Shown piece after piece: positions 1-10,330 of a DNA stretch of 28,238 bases. Position numbers and translations under genes: made by a program. A model generated the notes under the pieces. That model did no database searches, was not told the DNA's origin, and saw nothing but the letters and a program-made list of their open reading frames with translations. The DNA is taken from NCBI RefSeq assembly GCF_019112545.1, contig NW_025064887.1:1690578-1718815 (forward strand), read 5' to 3'. The DNA comes from Guyanagaster necrorhizus. Taxonomy: Eukaryota; Basidiomycota; Agaricomycetes; Agaricales; Physalacriaceae. Every line of letters starts with the position of its first letter. The first letter of the stretch is position 1.

Positions 1-247
1 TCCTCTTGTAATAGTATTGGCACATTTAGGGCCAAGTGCTGGGACCTCACATGCAGCCTAACCCCTCTGGTATTAGTCTGTTACTAGGCCATGCACTCTG
101 CTTATTGTTACTTCAGTTTATCATTATGATAGCTAGGTTTCTGTGTGCTCTAGTCCTATTTTCTGTTACATGCTTACTGGCCTGAAATGTGGTCCATGTA
201 TTTGCAATTTTCACAATTTTACATGCCTGAACATGGAGAGGGCATGT
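1..247 (+). mobile_element. Repeat X, copy X1 (3' end only)
   Basis: This is the last ~250 bp of the repeat also present at 4640-6435 (+), 16790-18707 (+) and 27445-28238 (-); the 5' part lies before the window. The right end is identified because homology between all copies stops after GGCATGT (241-247). ACATGCC (221-227) and GGCATGT (241-247) form a perfect 7-bp inverted repeat at the terminus. CACTG (248-252) follows, the same pentamer that is duplicated around X-A. I see no CpG in it, so it is an aged copy. It abuts an open gag frame of E1, so it probably interrupts that gene. No coding capacity is recognised. Confidence 0.8.
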
Positions 248-3200
248 CACTGCACAATTCTCCACAAGATCACATCAGACCTCCCCCTTTATGACATCCC
301 TGCCTCTGCCTGACAGTCCTTCCACTCTGCAACAGAAGGATCCATACTTAAAACTGTCTCTGAGAGCCTGACTGAAGAGCATTCTAGGGAAGAGGAGGAG
401 CAGCAGCACACATACCCCCTGCAACCCCCATTGGCAGTCATCTGAGACCCTGAAAACCTTTGAGCAACAGAGTTTCAATGACCCAGACCCAACACCCTCA
501 TCCCATCCCCTGAGCATATTGCAATAAGGACAACAACCACTGTCTCTGAGTCTGATGTTGGATGCCATGCTAGAGACTCCCTTGATGCCATTGGAATGGC
601 TCCAAGTGTCAGAAACACCAGTGCCCATGGATCTCAATGTGGTACATCAGGACACAGCAGGAGCACTAACAATAGAACAGAGGTCAGCAGTAACCTCTAT
701 TTCAACAACAACAGCAATAAGCAGCAGTATTAGCAAGCTGCTGCCAGAGAGGCCAACTGGCTAGAGTGCTGCACAGCTAGCCATAATACTAGCTAAGCAG
801 AGGGCATATGAGTGGTTCTAAGAACAGCACAACCAGCCCAGAACACTGACTCAGTCCTCCTCTGAGAGGACAATGTTTGATGTACTGATACCATTGCTGA
901 GTACATCTAGAAGCAGGCACATATTGACCATAAGATCATAAGAGAGAATGCCCTCTTTGGGCAGTATCTCCAAGCATGGAATGCAGCTGACAGAAGGGGC
1001 TCAGTGAGTCCTAGAACCAGCATGCTCATCAGAACCACCACCAACAGCATATCTGACACTCTATTCCAGGAACCTAGCACTCCTGGAACTGAGTACAACC
1101 TCTAGGCAGAAACACCTGAGAGTGTTATCCATGCTGATAATGTCCATCAATGAGCATTGACTGACCTCAATGACAACTGGCCCCTATCATATAAGACTGA
1201 TACAGTCACCAAGACTGATGATATCCCCATCTGGGGAGATGGGATATCTGCCAACCAAGGAACTATTGGTGGAGACAAGGAACATATTGACCTAATGAAT
1301 GATATTAGGTAATTCCTCAATAGGCCCTTTGCCACTCTTTTTCTCAACCTTAGAACATATTGAAACTTCCATTGATATTGCAGAGTAATGGTGATGGATG
1401 CAGCAAGGACAGAGGCCAAGCAGCAGTAACAGCAGCCCAAGCAGGAGCCTACTCCTTGACCCAAACCCAGCAATGCCAAACCCAGCATGCAGCTCCAGCA
1501 TGGCTATCCTGGAGGTCTTTAATCTGCATGATAGTTCTCTTCTCAAGGGGGATGTGAGTGAGACCATCAATGCAGATGATGAGAATAAGGAGAAGGACTC
1601 TGACAGGGAAGTCAGGGATCTCCTTCTTAAGTGGAGGAGCATGTTCAATACCATGGCACATGAGGAAGAGTTGAGACAGAAGGTGCAGAAGGCATGCCAG
1701 GAGGGCTTTTTATGGCTGTACCAGAACATTGCAGCTATATTATAGTTGGACAACCTCTAGTTGAGGTTGTCCATAGGACAAAGGTATACTACCACCAACA
1801 GGGTTGAGCACATGGATATTTTACAATATGTGGTCACTGAGCAGGCCATTTTTAAATTTAATCAAAGATATTTAGGACACCAGATGGGGCTGTTACTACC
1901 ATACTGGCACAAGCACAGCTCAATGCCAAAGCCATGGACACTGAGTGTAATGCCAAGTCAATCAGCATATATGGCACCTTCAATCTGAATAGCATCATCC
2001 CAATACTCATTCACCATCTCAGCTGTCTGCAGCATAGCATCTCAGCTTTCTCAGGGCTGACCTCAATCAGGCAGCAAACCCATGGAGGCTGCTGATTCAG
2101 CAACTATTTGCCAGACAACCCCTGCCAGATGAAGCTGAAGGCAGTGGAGTGGCTCCTGCAGCTTCAGCCAGAGACAACCCCAAAGTGATCACCCAAGGCT
2201 GGACTGTCAAAGATAGGCAGATCATGCAAAAAGAAGTTTCTCCACTAGGAAGTCCTGTTGCCAATGACAGCTCTCTTCATTCATTCCCAGAGCTCCTGAT
2301 GGCCTGGGCAGTCCCATCTTTTGGTAGGAACCCAAATCTAATGACCACCCTCATATCTGATGCCCAAATTTTAAATATCAAACTGAATCTCATCTATGAA
2401 CCCTGCACTTTTAGAGGGATATCCAATGATATTAATTGCTTTCTAACTGACTGTGACCAATATTTTCAAGTATTTGCCTCATACTTCTAGCTCAACATAT
2501 ACAAGATGACATTCGCTTTGACTCACATAGAAGATAAGACAAAAACATGGTGGATTCTTCTATCCCCTATGTTTTGGTCCACCATGTGACAACATCACCA
2601 GTATCTCTCATGGCCAGTATTCAAGCAGATGATTGTTGACAAATTCATAGACTCTGACATTCAAGAAGTCCACAAACAGAAGATAAAGGACTTCAAGATA
2701 GCTGATAAATCAGCAACTGAGTACTTTGATAAGTTGGAGTGACTTGGCAAGCTGGCAGGAGTCTGAGATGATGTAGCCAACTCTGGGAGGATGATCAAAT
2801 ACATGAAGATAGGAGCTCTACTCTCCTATCTCAAGATCATCTCTGATATCAGACATAGTATCCTGAAGAGATATGACAAGTGGAAGTCACAAATCATTAT
2901 GATGTACAGAGAGCAACAGCAACAGAAGGTGGAGTCACACACTCTCTCATGGGGTGGACAGAAGAACCAGAGACAGGGCTTAAAGCTCTCCACCTCCAGT
3001 GTGCCCATATCTGTGAAGCCTGGCAGCTTAGCCCCAACTTTCTCATACAGCAAGAAGCAAACTGGTATGGGCATGACATATACTGGAATGAGAAGGCCAA
3101 TAGACATAGATTGCCTCAAGAAGGAGGGAAAATGTTTCAATTATGGCTAGAAAGGCCACATGGCATGAAATCATCCCCAGAAAAAAAACAAGCATATCTG

Positions 3201-3300
3201 GAAAGATATCTGAGTGCAGATTGCTGAGCTAATGAAGGAAGAGGAGAACCTCAGGCCAGATATAAAGCCTGAGGAGGTAAAAGACAGGGCTGAGCAGTGA
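248..3300 (+). pseudogene. gag: E1 gag polyprotein, degenerate
   Basis: Capsid/nucleocapsid gene of E1. The N-terminal part is readable in one frame from 248 to about 1400, then shifts to a second frame (about 1400-1990) and a third (about 2149-3300). Around 1640-1850 the segment with ...GFLWLYQN... and ...MDILQYV... aligns to the E2 gag segments ...GMLFLWGD... and ...RILQYATM.... The capsid core (about 2340-2900) aligns with E2, including KTWWIL and EVHKQKIKDFKIADKSA. The zinc knuckle near 3130-3180 is broken: its second Cys is Tyr, a stop follows, and its last Cys is lost. The frame ends at TGA 3298-3300. The first ~1.3 kb has no counterpart in the visible part of E2, whose gag is cut there by X4. 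Confidence 0.8.
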
Positions 3301-4639
3301 GTGATTCTGCTGACTCAGCCAAATCAATGAGTAGTATGTCACAAGTAACCACTGGATAGACTGACATTGTTTCTGTAGTACCATCTATATCTAAATTATG
3401 CATGCATTTGAATATACCTGACATTACTACTCAGATCACAGAATCACCTAAGGAACCAACTCAATCATCTATAGGCTGAACAGAGGCAGAGAGCCCCATT
3501 AGCTGGTTAAGACCATTTGACACCAAATGGACTTAGTGAGCTATCAAGAATGTGAAGAACAAAGCAGTGGCAAAAGCTGTGCTCAAAAATTGGGTATATA
3601 AGACTCATACCAAAGAAGTGATCGATGATATGATCACCAGAATGTGAAAAGCCAAATGGTGTTGAGCCTTGGAATAGCTCGACAAATTATGAGGACCATG
3701 GAAATTTATCTGATAATCCAAAGCAGAAGGCTGAGACTTTCTGGCCAAGATCCAGATCAAGACTCTAATGTCTTGAAGCACCCATATGATAACCACTTTG
3801 ATTGATAGTGAGTGTACTGGAAGTTTCATCAATTGTGCTTTCATCAACAAGCACAATCTTCTCACTCAAGCAACTGTGGCCCCAATCCTAGTATATAATG
3901 CAGATGGAACAAAGAACCAAGCCAGTTCAATCATCAAATATGTTGAGCTGAGGCTCAAAATTGGTGATTACTCAGAATGGATCGACTTGACAGTAACTGA
4001 TTTAGGAACTAAGAAAGTATTCTTTGATCACCATTGATTAATTCAACACAATCCACTGATCAATTGGAAAATCAGATGCATCATATTTGCATAATGTTGA
4101 TGCCAGAAACTTCTATTTGAGTTACCAGATAAAGATTCCAAAGACCAGTGGGATGAAGAAATGGAAGATGAAAAAACTATTCTTGCTGTAGACCTGCAAA
4201 AGGCCATTCACATTCACACTATACATCACATGAATAACTTAGTAGCAAAGGTCAATGCAGAGAAAGAGGAGAAGACATTCAAAGAAATAGTGCCTGAATA
4301 GGCATGAAACTTTCGAGACTTGTTTGAAAAGAAGAGTTTCAATGAATTACCTGACCCAAAGCCTTGAGACCATGCTATAGAACTCATCTCCAATGCAAAT
4401 GCTAATCTAGATTGTAAGATCTATCCTCTTAGCAATAATGAACAACAAGAACTTGACAAAAACTTGTCTAGTGAAAGGATTTAACCATTGAAATTGCCAA
4501 TGGTCTCACCCTTCTTCTTCATTAAAAAGAAGGACAGGAAACTCTGACCAGTATAGAATTATTGGAAGCTCAATGAGATGATGATCAAAAATCATTATCC
4601 ACTTTCTTTAATCTCAGAATTGATGGACAAACTCCACTG
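3301..4639 (+). pseudogene. pol: E1 pol, first part: protease and RT fingers
   Basis: Pol is in the -1 frame relative to gag, as in E2. Domains: a linker ending ...KAVLKNWVYKTH...; retropepsin near 3790, where the active-site DSG is DSE (G to E); then the region ...YNADGTKNQAS... and the RT start (SPFFFIKKKD near 4505, then LNEM, LISELMDKL). The frame stops abruptly at X-A and resumes at 6436 with KYYTKLDV. Merging the two CACTG copies restores the frame. Stops at 3477, 3663 and 3711 (all TGA) fall at the same positions as TGA stops in E2. A 12-bp gap relative to E2 removes four residues before NLSS. Not functional. Confidence 0.85.
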
Positions 4640-6435
4640 AAGAGGATCTGTGTGTGCACAATGTGAAACCAGATACAGCAGAGCATTATCCACTGACCAC
4701 ACTCACACCCACCCACACACAAAACTCTTAGTTTGTGAGGGGATTATAGTGTGATAAAAGTAGCAATCAACAAATATAATTGTCTTCTTCAATGAGATCA
4801 CAGTGCACAAATAGTAATAGTGTGCTTACAACAGTCTGAGGTCTCTCTAAGTCTCAAAGCTTTTTGTTTTATCAGAACAAGAGGTGGCAACAGGTGTTGC
4901 CAGGCCTCAAGGCAAAGAGTACTGCAGCTCAATATAATACATCAAAACACTCTTACAAAACTCTTCAAAAAGTCCTAAGCACAGCTCAGATCAACTCAAA
5001 ATCCTTAACACACACAATACATGACTCAAAGCTTCATGCTCTAAGCAAAAACCAATCACAAACATGTCCACAAGTGCCAAAGAGCATAGATCTCTGTTCA
5101 CAAGTTTTCAAACTGATTGTAGACCCACAGGATTCAAACCTATGTGATCCAGAGACACAAAACACAATAAAACACCATCTGACAGACCAAAGGGTTTGAA
5201 CCTCTGCCACCTGTAGCACTGTATATCACAAATACCTCAAAAACTCAAAATAATGCTCTTCAGACACTGCTCTCTTATTCTCAGATTAGAGTGCAATCTA
5301 AAACCTCTTATCAAATCAGGCTCAAGTCCTTTGTGAGCTTCGATGCCTCACTTAGTTCTCACAGCTCTCTCTAAGATGTTTAATAATATGTTTATTCTCT
5401 CACCTGAAGTTACAAACACAAACCCAGAGCCAGAGTGCAAGGCTTTCTGTGCCCAATACACCACAACTGTGGGGGTCAGAAACTTGTGCTCTACTCATAC
5501 AATACCATATTTAAATACTCTACTATGATACTTACTAATACAATCCTCCTATGGTATCTTCAAAGTGTGGAACTCCATGCCAGATCCCATGAGTATTATT
5601 TATGCATGTATCACAGTTGCCATGCTTATTCTCTTCCTCACTAGGATTGCACAATGTTTCCTTGCTAGTTGACCTTGGCTAGCTGGTCTAGCCCAGTCTG
5701 CTTGCTTTCTTATTTCCTCAGTGACACATCTCTGACAGTGGTAAACTGTTCTGGACCCCTAGAGTTATCTCCCATGTCTGGAGTCAGCCACAATAGTTAT
5801 GTTCTCTTCTCCAGTGTCTCAACATTTCCTCCAGCCCATAAATTGCACTACTTCTGGCCTGATATGCATTAATTAACTTACCTAATATGATATATGTCAT
5901 ACCATGGTATAATGCAGAGTCTCTCACTGTGTTAAGCATGCTAAGGCACTGTAAGTATATGTGCAAGTCTCTGAGCAGTACACATGCTATTCATCTCTGA
6001 GGGTAGTATTCCTCTATCTATTCCTTTGTTGCCATCATTTCATTTCTCTGTTCAGCATCCAGTTATTCAGATACCTTTCTTTGAGTCTCAGTTCCCTGTT
6101 CTAAAGCATGTTCCATCAGTGCATCATTGATCAATGTGATCAGGATTGCTGATCATATTTTGATCATATTCTTTTTATTTTTAGCATGCCTTCTTGTAAT
6201 AGTATTAGTGTATTTAGGGCTAAATGCTGGAACCTCACATGCAGTCTAACCCCTCTGGTATTAGTCTGCTACTAGGCCATGCACTCTACTCCTTGTTACT
6301 TCAGTTTAGCCTTATGATAGCTAGGTTTCTGTGCACTCTTACTCTATTCTCAGTTACATGCTTACTGGACTGAAATGCAGTCTATGTATTCTTAATTTTT
6401 GCAATTTTACATGCCTGAACATGGAGAGGGCATGT
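4640..6435 (+). mobile_element. Repeat X, copy X-A (complete, 1796 bp) inside E1 RT
   Basis: Boundaries come from three signals: homology with X-B begins and ends here; a 5-bp direct repeat CACTG flanks it (4635-4639 and 6436-6440); and deleting 1801 bp (X plus one repeat) rejoins the RT codons in frame. The ends are AAGAG... and ...CATGT, so it is neither TG...CA like an LTR nor terminally inverted. A palindrome TGTGCACA lies at 4653-4660 and a 7-bp stem closes at the 3' terminus (6409-6415 with 6429-6435). It has a single copy of the ~60-bp internal unit near 5166-5215. Short open frames inside it look random and no protein family is recognised. It could be a large solo LTR with odd ends or a non-autonomous element. 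Confidence 0.85.
5127..5205 (-). repeat. tRNA T-arm/B-box-like motifs in X-A
   Basis: On the minus strand, two segments fold like tRNA T-arms: 5189-5205 (AGAGG stem, loop TTCAAAC, CCTTT stem) and 5127-5143 (ATAGG, loop TTTGAAT, CCTGT). The first loop fits the T-loop consensus TTCRANY; both resemble the pol III B-box GGTTCGANTCC after CpG deamination. I found no A-box, anticodon arm or acceptor stem, so this is not a tRNA gene. Confidence 0.4.
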
Positions 6436-8985
6436 CACTGCAGCACTAAATATTACACAAAATTGGATGTCCAATGGGAATACAATAATATGTGCATCAA
6501 AGAAGGCAACAAATGAAAGGCTGCTTTCCAGACTAACCACAGGTTGTTCAAACTGATGGTTATATTCTTTGGACTCACTAATTCACCTGCCACTTTCTGG
6601 TGGATGATGAATGACATCTTCAAGGACCTCATCACCACAGAAAAGATCATGATCTATTTGGACAACATTCTAATTATGTCTAAGACCAAGAAAGAATATT
6701 AATAGTTAGTACAACAAGTACTAGCCTTGATGAGGAAACATCATCTCTTTCTTAAGGCCAAAAAATGTGAATTCAAGGTACTTGAAACTGAGTATCTCAG
6801 AGTCATTATCAGTGAAGGAAACATCAGAATGGACCCTGTCAAGATAGCCAGAGTAACCGAGTGGCTGGAGCCAATCAAGAAGAAGGAGTTACAATCCTTT
6901 CTTGGCTTCACCAACTTCTACTGGTGGTTCATTTGAGACTATAGCAAGGTAGTCTGACCCATGATACAATTAACCAGAAATGTGCCATGGGCCTGAGGAC
7001 TCTCACAACAATCAGGATTTAATGATCTCAAATGCCAATTAGCTGAAGACATCATCCTTGCCATACCAAGCCAAGATGGAAAATTCCAAGTGGAAGCTGA
7101 TTCAAGTGAAGACACCATCAGAGCCATTCTGTCTCAGGAGCAAGATGGCAAATGGTGACCAGTTGCATTCATGTCCAAAGCATTAACAGTCACAGAATGC
7201 AACTACAAAATTTATGATAAGAAACTCCTCATTATAATGCTTGTCCTAGCCAAATGGCAGCATTATCTCATTGGAGCAGTCCAGATCTTTGAGATCTGAA
7301 CTGACCACCAGAATCTCCAATATTTCCATCTCTCACAAAAGCTTAATTGCTGACAAGCCTGATGGGTTACAGAATTATCTGAATACAAATATATACTGCA
7401 CCACAAAGCTGGTGCAGCAAACAAGAAGGTGGATTTCCTTAGCCACAGGGCCAACCATGACTAGAGTGGAAATGACAACAAAGGAGTCATATTACTATGA
7501 TTTGAACACTTCCAGGCAATGATCATGCCCACAGAGGAGGAGATCCATGAGCATATCAAAAGTGCAATCCAGGATCCCCATAAATGGAATCAACAAATTG
7601 CCTCATCCCTCAACCATAAATGAGAACTAAAGAAGGAGAGAGACTTGATCTATTATGATGGATGAATCTATATCCCTTGAGATCAAAGACTTTGTGGTGA
7701 GATCATCACCACATGTCATAACCATGCAACTGCCAGACACTCTGGCATTGCCAAGACCAAAGAGCTTATATTATGGGAATATTGGTGGTCCAAAATAGAT
7801 CATGATATCATCTGATATGTTAAAGCTTGCAAGATTTATCAATGAGGCAAATTCTCAACTCAACCCCAAGCCACTCTCCTCCACCCAAATGAGGTTTCTT
7901 CATCATCATGGACTCACATTTCAGTGGATATGATAACTGGACTTCTCAAAAATGATAGCTATAATACAATCATTGTCATAGTCAATTGCTTCTCAAAAGC
8001 AATCATTCTAATTGCTTGTTCCACAGAATTAACATCAGAGAGGTGGACAAAGATTCTATGAGACAAGATCTATGCCAAGTATAGCATGCCTCAAGTAGTG
8101 ATTTCAGACAGAGATCCACAATTCATCTCAAAGTTCCTAAATGACTTGTATTGACTTCTCAACATCAAATGAAACACTTCAATGGCATACCACTCTCAAA
8201 TGGATGGCCAGATAGAATGAGTAAATCAAAAAGTTGAAAAGTATCTCTGACTTTTTATTAACTATCAACAAGATGATTGGACAGAATGGCTAGCGCTAGC
8301 TGCTTTTCAACACAACAACAGCATTCACTCAGCAACTGGTAAAACGTCATTCTTTATTAATTATAAGCATCATCCACAAGTCATTCAAAGTGAACAGGCT
8401 CATATGATGACACTAGCATCAATGGATTTTGCCACAACTATAGCAAAAATCTATAATGAAACAAAGACAGCCCTTGAAAAGGCTGCTTCTAGCATGAAGA
8501 AACTATACAACAAACACCAGAAGCTGGCCTATAAATATTCAATCAACAACAAAGTTTGGTTGGATATCACAAACCTGCATCTTCCACATCTAAAACAGAA
8601 GTTGGCAGACAAACAAATGAGATCTTTCATGGTCATTGCCAAAATTGGCAATTCTGCATACAAACTATGATTACTAAAAACCTGAAAGGTTTATAATATC
8701 TTTAATGAGACATTATTAACACTATACATTGCACTTGCCTTTCCAAACCAGAAACAACCACCTCCACCACCATCAGAACTCATTGATGATGAAGAACACT
8801 ATGAAATTGATAAAGTACTAAACTACAAATTATAAAAAGTCAAAGCCTGTAGCAGCAGAATGACAACAACAGTTGACTATCTAGTCAGCTGATAAGGATA
8901 TGAACCTGAATCAAACCAATGGGTCAATGAAAAGTACATGAATGTGAAAGAAGCCATTCATGACTATGAACAGCAGATAAATTGA
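6436..8985 (+). pseudogene. pol: E1 pol, second part: RT palm, RNase H, integrase, chromodomain
   Basis: Continues the RT after X-A with KYYTKLDVQWEYNN (about 6450-6495). The catalytic YxDD box reads YLDN at 6655-6666. RNase H follows (about 7070-7330, with ADSSED and the tract around 7290 matching TDHQNL). Integrase has an N-terminal HHCC region around 7710-7850 and a core with SVDM (about 7925), ISDRDPQF (about 8100) and the degraded GQTERVNQ block (about 8205). The C-terminal region (8404-8670) is the best-preserved open stretch, followed by a proline run (about 8758) and a chromodomain remnant (about 8800-8985, ...YLVS..GYEPESNQWVNE...). TGA at 6934, 7351 and 7498 coincides with E2 stops. 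The natural end is TGA 8983-8985. Confidence 0.85.
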
Positions 8986-9226
8986 CCATGAAGGGATAGA
9001 AGATTACTGCCAATGATGAGTCATTATCCTAATGAAAATCATGATATAATAACAATAACAAGGAGAAGCTTCTATCAATATCTGCAGAGGACATGTTGGC
9101 AGCACATTATGACTAGAACAAGATACTGTGAAATGTCACATCAGCCACCTCATCCCTGACTGTGACTGGATCAGAGGACTTATCTCTAACAAAGCCATCA
9201 GGATGATGGTCTTAAGAAGGGAGTAA
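8986..9226 (+). other. E1 3' untranslated region with polypurine tract
   Basis: No coding signal. The final purine-rich AAGAAGGGAG followed by TAA (9214-9226) sits directly before the LTR start TGTTATG and matches the E2 tract AAGGAGGGGGTAA, so it is the primer site for plus-strand synthesis. The preceding gccatcaggatgatggtctt is shared with E2. Confidence 0.75.
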
Positions 9227-9243
9227 TGTTATGATTTTTCCTA

Positions 9244-9269
9244 TTTTCTTTTCTTTTCTTTTCTTTTAT
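9244..9269 (+). repeat. TTTTC microsatellite in E1 LTR
   Basis: Four to five tandem TTTTC units near the 5' end of the LTR. The corresponding place in the solo LTR is also pyrimidine-rich but less regular, so this is a local expansion. Confidence 0.7.
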
Positions 9270-9414
9270 TTGGAATTAACCCCTATTTCTGCTTAGTCAG
9301 AGTGCCTAGCCAGTGCTTAGGACCATGGATGAGCTTAGTCAGCTCACAGCACTGCCCAGATTCTGCTGCACTGCTGTGTGCTGTTTAATGACAGAAGACC
9401 TGCTTTGTCATTGC

Positions 9415-9447
9415 ACAGCAGTAACAGCAGTAACAGCAGTAACAGCT
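9415..9447 (+). repeat. CAGCAGTAA tandem repeat in E1 LTR
   Basis: Three 9-bp units of CAGCAGTAA with a partial fourth lie in the U3 part of the LTR. The solo LTR carries a different, longer duplication in the same general region. Confidence 0.7.
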
Positions 9448-9560
9448 CAACAGCAGACAATACACTTTTGTAGATATCTTAGCAACATTGAACAAAGTGC
9501 TCTATAGCACCAGAACAAACAATTAGGCAGTCATATCTTTAGAATGGACAACAATTAGTA

Positions 9561-9568
9561 TATAAATA
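9561..9568 (+). promoter_or_regulatory. Putative TATA box of E1 LTR
   Basis: TATAAATA sits ~335 bp into the LTR, upstream of the conserved AGCTAAAGTTTA block shared by all three LTRs. The homologous site in the E2 and solo LTRs is TATTTAAG. This suggests the pol II start for the retroelement transcript; no transcript evidence is available. Confidence 0.45.
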
Positions 9569-9759
9569 GCATAGCTCTTGCTGTAGTAATCCCAGCTTTG
9601 AGCTAAAGTTTATTCTTCATCATCTACTCTTGAGCAACTTGCAAACACCTTGACTACACAGCACCAACAATGCATGAGTGGACTTGATTGTTTTACCCAA
9701 AGTGCAAGGTAGCAGTCATTTATCACATGTTATTGGTCATATGGAATTTAGGCTTAATA

Positions 9760-10330
9760 GATCTATACATCTTGAAAGAGATTATGAAAGCTGGATTAAT
9801 AGCATTGCAAGACATATTCTCCTCTATAGACAGAAAGTGAGATAAAGCATGAGGTATCTCAACCTCAATCTCTATCATGCATGAACAGCACTATTCAACT
9901 ACCACTCCATGCAATTTACCCATAGTAGATAAGCACAATGTGAAACAGGAAGAGATAGAAAGTGTGCTCACTGTCATGAAGGATTTCATGGAACAGCAGA
10001 CCTCTGTGAGTGATAAAAGGCTCTCAAGCTTGGAAAAAGCCATGATAGAGAACCAGAAGAGCCTCCTGATATTAATGCAGCAGCAGGCTAGCAGAGCACA
10101 GACACCAGCTTATGATTCTGGTCTCAGAATAATGGAATATGAACAGAATTACTCATGCACATGCTTCTTTTATGGAGATACAGATGAGCACTGCTGATAA
10201 ACCAGAAATTGTTTGTTTAGACTCTCTGCAGGCAGGAAACACAAATCCTATTTCAGTAAGTAAAACCAAGGCACAGAATCTGAAGGCTGGTCTAAGCAAG
10301 TCTAGTCATATATCTCTATTCAATGACTAA
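9760..10330 (+). pseudogene. Gag fragment of another Ty3/gypsy element
   Basis: Directly after the E1 LTR an open frame runs DLYILKEIMKAGL... through 9877 to about 10197 with two early stops. It contains a helical, Glu/Gln-rich stretch (VLTVMKDFMEQQ...) and ends in a damaged zinc-knuckle-like CFFYGDTDEHC. A one-frame shift then continues ...KPEIVCLDSL... to 10330. The layout, a helical linker then a Cys/His knuckle then a short tail, resembles gag of the E3-type family, but this lies on the opposite strand to E3. E1 appears to have inserted into it. The assignment rests on pattern only. Confidence 0.45.

Larger units (their letters stand above)
248..9759 (+). mobile_element. E1: decayed Ty3/gypsy chromovirus, 5' end outside window
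   Basis: Order on the plus strand: gag (248-3300), pol with protease, reverse transcriptase, RNase H, integrase and chromodomain (about 3301-8985, split by X-A at 4640-6435), polypurine tract, 3' LTR (9227-9759). Gene order and domains match chromoviral Ty3/gypsy retrotransposons, and it is clearly related to E2 on the minus strand. The copy is dead: there are many in-frame TGA/TAG/TAA codons, and by eye only about ten CpG dinucleotides remain. From about 3.3 to 8.7 kb the pol frame never shifts apart from the X-A insertion, so the damage is point transitions rather than indels. The 5' LTR is not in the window. The base just after the 3' LTR starts gatct (9760-9764), the likely target duplication. 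Confidence 0.9.
9227..9759 (+). mobile_element. E1 3' LTR (533 bp)
   Basis: Starts TGTTATGATTTTTCC right after the polypurine tract and ends GGCTTAATA, a one-base decayed form of the TAACA end seen in the solo LTR and the E2 LTR. The 3' stretch (tttatcacatgttattg...) aligns with the solo LTR at 18963-19483 on the opposite strand. A TATA-like TATAAATA lies at 9561-9568, in the position where the other LTRs read TATTTAAG. The U3 part holds a TTTTC microsatellite and CAGCAGTAA triplication. It is followed by gatct, the presumed target duplication; the partner is outside the window. Confidence 0.88.

Noticed and set aside
4864..5199. Open frame of 111 codons inside X-A
   Set aside because: It is not kept in X-B, where the same region has stops and two extra 60-bp units. 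It has no recognisable domain and looks like chance openness in AT-rich sequence.
5127..5205. tRNA gene on the minus strand of X
   Set aside because: Only T-arm-like hairpins are present. No acceptor stem, D-arm or anticodon arm could be placed around them.
4640..6435. X as a CACTA-type DNA transposon because CACTG occurs at the junctions
   Set aside because: CACTG is a direct, not inverted, repeat at the two ends, and its third base changes with the insertion site (CAGTG in X-B), so it belongs to the target.
9418..9447. CRISPR-like array
   Set aside because: The repeat unit is 9 bp without spacers, inside an LTR of a eukaryotic retroelement.
9877..10197. Independent small host gene
   Set aside because: The frame extends upstream without a start to the exact edge of the E1 LTR and ends in a knuckle-like Cys/His tract, which fits a retroelement gag fragment better.
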